Positions 26,783 to 30,141 of a stretch of 30,141 bases of DNA are shown here, piece by piece; the first letter of the stretch is position 1, and each line of letters opens with the position of its first letter. This DNA comes from JAPUIN01 sp041580375 (GTDB lineage Bacteria > Acidobacteriota > Polarisedimenticolia > Gp22-AA2), in the NCBI GenBank assembly GCA_041580375.1, contig JBFGDZ010000020.1:1-30141 (forward strand), in the 5' to 3' direction. The notes beneath the pieces are model-generated. The model worked only from the letters and a program-made list of their open reading frames with translations, was not told the origin of the DNA and did no database searches. The translations under genes were made by a program, and so were the position numbers.

Positions 26783-26798
26783 TGGCGCGAGGGTTGCT
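26783..26798 (+). promoter_or_regulatory. Predicted sigma-54 (RpoN) promoter
   Basis: TGGCGC-N5-TTGCT, with the invariant GG at 26784-26785 and GC at 26796-26797 exactly 10 bases apart, one mismatch from the TGGCAC-N5-TTGCW consensus. Counting from the -12 cytosine at 26797 the start is 26809, which is the first helix of the riboswitch aptamer. No sigma-70 promoter of comparable quality is seen here. Confidence 0.65.
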
Positions 26799-26807
26799 CA
26801 TGGATGA

Positions 26808-26887
26808 GTCGACCAGTGCCAGGCCAAACCACCCGCGAGGGTGGGACGGAAAGCCGCGGGTCTCTCCGAGACTGCCGGGCTGTCGGC
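26808..26887 (+). ncRNA. Cyclic-di-GMP-I (GEMM-I) riboswitch aptamer
   Basis: The conserved core is visible: CAGGCCAAACC (26820-26830), then the hairpin CCACCC-GCGA-GGGTGG (26829-26844) with a GNRA tetraloop, then GGGACGGAAAGCC (26843-26855). A second hairpin GTCTC-TCC-GAGAC (26860-26872) follows, then GCCGGGC (26874-26880). The outer helix pairs 26808-26813 with 26882-26887. Against the Vibrio Vc2 aptamer the 21-46 pair is swapped from G-C to C-G, a compensatory change, and A47 is kept (26850). G20 is kept (26823), favouring c-di-GMP over cGAMP. The 3' strand is CTGTCG where Vc2 has UUACCG, the least certain part. Confidence 0.8.
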
Positions 26888-26915
26888 GGAGAGGGAAACG
26901 GATCCCGACCGCCGA
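26883..26915 (+). promoter_or_regulatory. Alternative hairpin, likely riboswitch expression platform
   Basis: TCGGCGG (26883-26889) pairs perfectly with CCGCCGA (26909-26915), and inside it GGGA (26893-26896) pairs with TCCC (26903-26906). The left arm re-uses the 3' strand of the aptamer's outer helix, so aptamer and hairpin exclude each other. There is no T tract, and the ribosome binding site follows at 26923-26932, so control may be translational or through another mechanism. The pairing is seen; the role is inferred. Confidence 0.5.
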
Positions 26916-26938
26916 AAGCAATGGGAGAGGGACCTTCG

Positions 26939-28966
26939 ATGTCGATGAGAGAGGGAACCACCAGGATGCGAAGAGAGCGCGCCGGGGTCAGGAGAAAGCG
27001 GCGGGCGCATTCGGCGATTCGCGCCCTCCGCATCCTTCTGATCACCGTCGTGACGCTGGGGCTGGCGGCGGCCCCGGCTCCGGCCGACTCGGGACCGGGC
27101 AACGGCCGCGGAAAAAAACTCGCCCCGGATCTCGTTCATCTTCTGAAGAAGGGGAGTCCGGCCGACACCGTCCGGCTGGTGGCCGTCGTGGATGGCGGCG
27201 GTGCCGCGGTCGCCGGGAAGGTGGAAGGGCTCGGCGGCCGCGTTCGAAGGGCGATGCGGCAGGTGGGCCAGATGGCCCTCGAGCTGCCTCTGGATCGCGT
27301 CGAGCAGTTCGGCGAGATCGACGGGGTCCAGTACGTCATCCCCGACAGGCCCGTGCAGGGGCTGGCCAGTCACATCCAGGCCGCCTCGGGCGCCCTGAAC
27401 GTCTATCCGGAGACGGTGCGCAGCAGCCTGGATCTCATCCTCTCCGGCTACGGTCTCGGCTACGACGGCAGCGGAGTCGGCGTGGCCGTTATCGACTCCG
27501 GGATCCAGTCGAAGCACGTCGACCTGCGCGAGAGCGGCGGGTCGCGCGTCCTCTACGCAATCGACTTCGTGGACGGCGGATCGTCGGACGATTTCTTCGG
27601 ACACGGCTCGCACGTCGCCGGCATCATCGCGGGAAGCGGCAAGGCGTCGCAGCTGGCGGGATACGACTTCGCCGGTATCGCGCCGCGCGCGCATCTCGTC
27701 GATCTGCGTGTGCTGGACAGGTACGGCCGCGGCCGGATCAGCGACGTGATCGCGGCGATCGACTTCGCCATCGCCCAGCGCGCGGCCCTCAACATCAGGG
27801 TCATCAACCTGTCGCTCGCGGCGCCCCCGATCGAGTCGCACCGGCACGATCCGCTGTGCCAGGCGGCGGCCCGGGCCGCATCGGCCGGGATCGTCGTCGT
27901 CGCGGCCGCCGGGAACTTCGGCCTCGACTCGTCCGGCGAGAAGGTCTACGGCGGCATCCCGTCGCCGGCGATCTCGCCGGCCGTGATCACGGTCGGGGCC
28001 GCGGACACGGGGCGCACGCACGCGCGCTCGGACGACCGGATCGCTCCGTTCTCGTCCCGCGGGCCGACGCGCTCCGGAAGCGTCGATCCGGCGACCGGCG
28101 AGTACCTTCATGACAACCTGCCGAAGCCCGACCTCGTGGCGCCGGGGCTCGGCATCGTCTCCCTCGAGAACGCGGGGAACACCCTGGTCACGAACTACCC
28201 GGCCCTGCGGTTCGATACCGGAAAAACGAACCCATGGTCGGGTTACATGACGTTGAGCGGCACCTCGATGTCGGCCGGCGTCGTCTCGGGCGCGGTGGCG
28301 CTGATGCTGCAGGCGAACCCGGCACTGACGCCGAACCAGGTGCGCGCCATCCTCATGTACACGGCGCAGATCATGGACGGGCCGGACCTCTTCGAGCAGG
28401 GCGCCGGGCTGCTCAACGCCGACGGCGCCGTGCTGCTGGCCGCGAAGATGAAACGGCGGGCCGGCGAGCTGCAGACGGGCGAGAATCTCCTGACCGGAAC
28501 CGTCCCGGATGCCACGTCGACCATCGCGGGCGAGCCGGTCGCCTGGAGCCAGGGGTTGATCTGGTGGAGCAACTGGGTCACCGGCACGGCGCTGATCGAG
28601 AAGCAGCAGGAAGCGTACGCGCAGGGGCTCATCTGGGGATTCTCGTACAACCTCGGCTCCTGGAGCGGCACCTCGATCTACGCCAGCACGTACTCCGACG
28701 ATCACGTCGTCTACGGATCGAACGGGACGTGGCAGGGCGTCGCCTGGGACGGCGGGACGTCCGCGGAGGGGGTCGAGTACCATGACGATCTCGCCTCCAG
28801 CGGCGTTTACTGGGAGAACCGCCTCATCGATGACGACTTCTTCACCGTGGACGCTTCGGGCCTGATCTGGAACTGGTATCTGTCGACCGACCAGGGCCTG
28901 ATCTGGTCCTACAACGGCGGCTTCACGATCTGGTATTCGGGCCTCATCTGGACCCTTTATTTCTAG
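26939..28966 (+). CDS. Exported S8 (subtilisin-like) serine protease with C-terminal GLIW repeats
   Basis: A 675-residue protein. ATG 26939 follows GGGAGAGGGA by about 7 bases, and a long basic N-region then leads into a signal peptide (ALRILLITVVTLGLAAAPAPA). A propeptide-like part (about 70-140) precedes the S8 domain with its full set: Asp186 (VAVIDSGIQ), His222 (GHGSHVAG), Asn326 of the oxyanion hole (AAAGNFG) and Ser443 (SGTSMSAG). After about residue 510 the tail has five GLIW motifs, at 539, 563, 641, 653 and 668, plus a degenerate QGVAW, in an aromatic, Ser/Gly-rich setting that ends LYF. The tail could mediate surface binding or assembly; its role is unknown. Expression appears to depend on sigma-54 and a c-di-GMP riboswitch. 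Confidence 0.92.
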   Translation: MSMREGTTRMRRERAGVRRKRRAHSAIRALRILLITVVTLGLAAAPAPADSGPGNGRGKKLAPDLVHLLKKGSPADTVRLVAVVDGGGAAVAGKVEGLGGRVRRAMRQVGQMALELPLDRVEQFGEIDGVQYVIPDRPVQGLASHIQAASGALNVYPETVRSSLDLILSGYGLGYDGSGVGVAVIDSGIQSKHVDLRESGGSRVLYAIDFVDGGSSDDFFGHGSHVAGIIAGSGKASQLAGYDFAGIAPRAHLVDLRVLDRYGRGRISDVIAAIDFAIAQRAALNIRVINLSLAAPPIESHRHDPLCQAAARAASAGIVVVAAAGNFGLDSSGEKVYGGIPSPAISPAVITVGAADTGRTHARSDDRIAPFSSRGPTRSGSVDPATGEYLHDNLPKPDLVAPGLGIVSLENAGNTLVTNYPALRFDTGKTNPWSGYMTLSGTSMSAGVVSGAVALMLQANPALTPNQVRAILMYTAQIMDGPDLFEQGAGLLNADGAVLLAAKMKRRAGELQTGENLLTGTVPDATSTIAGEPVAWSQGLIWWSNWVTGTALIEKQQEAYAQGLIWGFSYNLGSWSGTSIYASTYSDDHVVYGSNGTWQGVAWDGGTSAEGVEYHDDLASSGVYWENRLIDDDFFTVDASGLIWNWYLSTDQGLIWSYNGGFTIWYSGLIWTLYF

Positions 28967-28982
28967 GCCGGACGGAACAACC

Positions 28983-29702
28983 GTGAACCGAAAAACCTTC
29001 ATCTACCTCGCTCTCGTCACGGTCGGCGGCACCTGGGTGATCGGAACCTCGATCGCCGCGCTCCTTCGCGATGATCTCGGCGGAACGATCCTGATCTGGG
29101 CGGTGATGGCGCTCCTGACTCTGGCCATCGGGCCGCTCAGCGTCCGTCTCCGCCCCATCGGGTGCCGCGTGGCCTTCTCGGACGTCCTGATCCTGCTCTC
29201 GCTCCTGCTCTGCGGCACGGCGCCGGCGACTCTGACGGCGGCCGTCGAGGGCTTCGCAGCGTCGAGCCGCGCCCGGGGACTCTGGTACAAGAGACTGTTC
29301 AACACCATGGGCATGGCCATCTCGATTCATCTGGCCGCCCTGCTGTTCGCGCAGTTCGTCCCGAAAGGGGGAGTCTGGGGCGGCGGGCTATCCGCCGGCA
29401 CGCTCGTGCCGTTGATGATCATCGTGGCCGTGGCCCACTACCTGGTCAACGCGCTGCTCGTCTCGATCGCGGTGGCCTGCGAGCGCGACCTGTCACCCTG
29501 GACGGTCCTGCGCGAGTCGGTGTGCTGGTCCGGCAGCGAGATCCTCCTGGGTTCGCTCGCGGCGACCGCCGTCTTCGTGCTGGTGCGGCAGGCCGGGTTC
29601 GTCGTCGTCCTGCCGGCGCTCATGGTCCCGTTCGCTCTCTATTTCGTGTACCGCGTCACCATGGACCGGCTGGATCGATCCACGGTCCCGTCGCGGACCT
29701 GA
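28983..29702 (+). CDS. Polytopic membrane protein of unknown function
   Basis: A 239-residue protein that is nearly all membrane, with about seven or eight hydrophobic segments (for example ALVTVGGTWVIGTSIAAL, ILIWAVMALLTLAIGPLSV, LMIIVAVAHYLVNALLVSIAVA, VVLPALMVPFALYFVYRV). It resembles the membrane sensor modules that head HD-GYP or GGDEF signalling proteins, including the IGCRVAFSDVLILLSLLLCGTAPA stretch, but stops without any output domain. That similarity is from memory of such domains and is not secure. It begins at GTG 28983, 16 bases after the protease stop, and ends before a strong terminator, so it shares the protease message. It could be a sensor partner or an export/anchor partner of the protease. 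Confidence 0.75.
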   Translation: MNRKTFIYLALVTVGGTWVIGTSIAALLRDDLGGTILIWAVMALLTLAIGPLSVRLRPIGCRVAFSDVLILLSLLLCGTAPATLTAAVEGFAASSRARGLWYKRLFNTMGMAISIHLAALLFAQFVPKGGVWGGGLSAGTLVPLMIIVAVAHYLVNALLVSIAVACERDLSPWTVLRESVCWSGSEILLGSLAATAVFVLVRQAGFVVVLPALMVPFALYFVYRVTMDRLDRSTVPSRT

Positions 29703-29768
29703 TCGGAAAGGGGGGATCGGACGAGGCGAAACGACGTGAGCTGACGCGCAGGTGATCCCTGCGTCATT

Positions 29769-29808
29769 CCGGCCCCGCGGTTCGGTCCGCGGGGCCGGTT
29801 TCTTTTTC
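29769..29808 (+). terminator. Strong intrinsic terminator after the protease operon
   Basis: A perfect 12-bp stem, CCGGCCCCGCGG (29769-29780) with CCGCGGGGCCGG (29787-29798), a 6-base loop, then a T-rich tract TTTCTTTTT. It ends the transcript of the protease and membrane genes and is the clearest terminator in the window. Confidence 0.92.
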
Positions 29809-30032
29809 GCGCGCCGCCGCGGAGCGTGTGCGGAGGATCGACACGCACGGCGCGGCCAGCCGTCATCTGGACATCGACTCTGACGCGGCAACTGCCGGAG
29901 GATCAACGATTCGCGTCACGACAGCCACGAGGAGCCGCCGCGGCGTGACCAGAATCACGACGTCCGTTCCGGATCCAGGGGGTCGCCGGCGCAGCCGGGC
30001 CGCTGTTCAGGCCGTTTCACGCCGATCCGCTC

Positions 30033-30049
30033 CTGGCACGGCGGTTGCG
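30033..30049 (+). promoter_or_regulatory. Predicted sigma-54 (RpoN) promoter, second copy
   Basis: CTGGCACG-N4-TTGC: TGGCAC at 30034-30039 and TTGC at 30045-30048, with GG (30035-30036) and GC (30047-30048) exactly 10 bases apart. This matches the consensus at every invariant base and the extra C/G flank. The predicted start is about 30060, and the gene it drives lies to the right of the window. Confidence 0.75.
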
Positions 30050-30076
30050 ATACCGACGGGTAAGGCTCCGTGTCTG

Positions 30077-30098
30077 CCGGCCGGGTTCCCCCGGCCGG
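30077..30098 (+). other. 9-bp hairpin in the predicted leader after the sigma-54 promoter
   Basis: CCGGCCGGG (30077-30085) pairs perfectly with CCCGGCCGG (30090-30098) around a 4-base loop TTCC. No T tract follows. It sits about 17 bases after the predicted start. It does not match the GEMM core seen at 26808-26887. Confidence 0.4.
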
Positions 30099-30141
30099 GC
30101 CGGCGGTCCGGGCTTTGAGGGATCGGGGCGGCCGGGTCGCC

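Larger units (their letters stand above)
29809..30141 (+). other. Gene-free end of window with a promoter for a gene outside
   Basis: I see no convincing gene. An open frame of 96 codons at 29828-30118 encodes a Ser/Arg/Thr-rich sequence without domains and overlaps the promoter and hairpin described below. The stretch appears to be the regulatory region of a gene starting beyond 30141. Confidence 0.5.

Noticed and set aside
26544..26921. Open frame of 125 codons on the minus strand before accD
   Set aside because: It runs antisense through the riboswitch and sigma-54 promoter and has no recognisable sequence features.
26798..29002. Open frame of 734 codons on the minus strand opposite the S8 protease
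   Set aside because: Low-complexity Arg/Asp/Pro-rich shadow. The plus strand has full S8 catalytic motifs, a signal peptide and a ribosome binding site.
29828..30118. Open frame of 96 codons at the window end
   Set aside because: No ribosome binding site or domain, and it spans a sigma-54 promoter and a hairpin, so it is more likely regulatory DNA.
30060..30141. A second GEMM riboswitch after the second sigma-54 promoter
   Set aside because: There is a hairpin, but the CAAACC and GGGACGnAAAGCC core sequences are absent on this strand within the window.

Overview
The window is about 30 kb of high-GC, densely coded bacterial chromosome with mostly housekeeping genes. The gene content fits a Gram-negative member of the Acidobacteriota: a divergent Hfq/Lsm protein with a long N-terminus, tandem SurA-like parvulins, folate-type TrmFO, a TPR outer-membrane protein and an S8 protease with GLIW repeats. 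This placement is inferred from protein character, since no 16S gene is present. I saw no tRNA, rRNA, CRISPR array, insertion sequence or prophage.

Left part, plus strand (1-9787): the end of atpD and all of atpC (F1 ATPase), then a tightly overlapping run of a family 2 glycosyltransferase, a stand-alone heptose-1-phosphate adenylyltransferase (RfaE2), mfd, and two SurA/PpiC-type periplasmic chaperone genes. These are followed by an hfq-like gene with its own promoter and a leader of about 180 nt, and by pdxA.

Middle part (9797-20642): the minus strand carries dprA, topA, a YqaA-type membrane protein, trmFO, xerC and an inositol-monophosphatase. The order dprA-topA-trmFO-xerC matches the cluster known from Firmicutes, but it is interrupted here by plus-strand genes (pckA, a DUF488 gene and an unrecognised exported protein). 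The topA leader carries a three-part repeat that could form two mutually exclusive hairpins, one of which hides the ribosome binding site.

Right part (20698-26462): a TPR/beta-barrel outer-membrane protein gene is divergent from dprA, with the two predicted -35 boxes overlapping. The minus-strand accD-MFS-folC operon follows, with a strong promoter before accD.

Most interesting region (26783-29808): a sigma-54 (-24/-12) promoter whose predicted start falls at the 5' end of a GEMM-I (cyclic-di-GMP-I) riboswitch aptamer. Next come an alternative hairpin, an exported subtilisin-like S8 protein whose C-terminus repeats the motif GLIW five times, a small polytopic membrane protein, and a strong intrinsic terminator. 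A second sigma-54 promoter lies at 30033-30049 and points out of the window. Together these suggest an exported protein controlled at two levels, by an enhancer-dependent sigma factor and by a second messenger.
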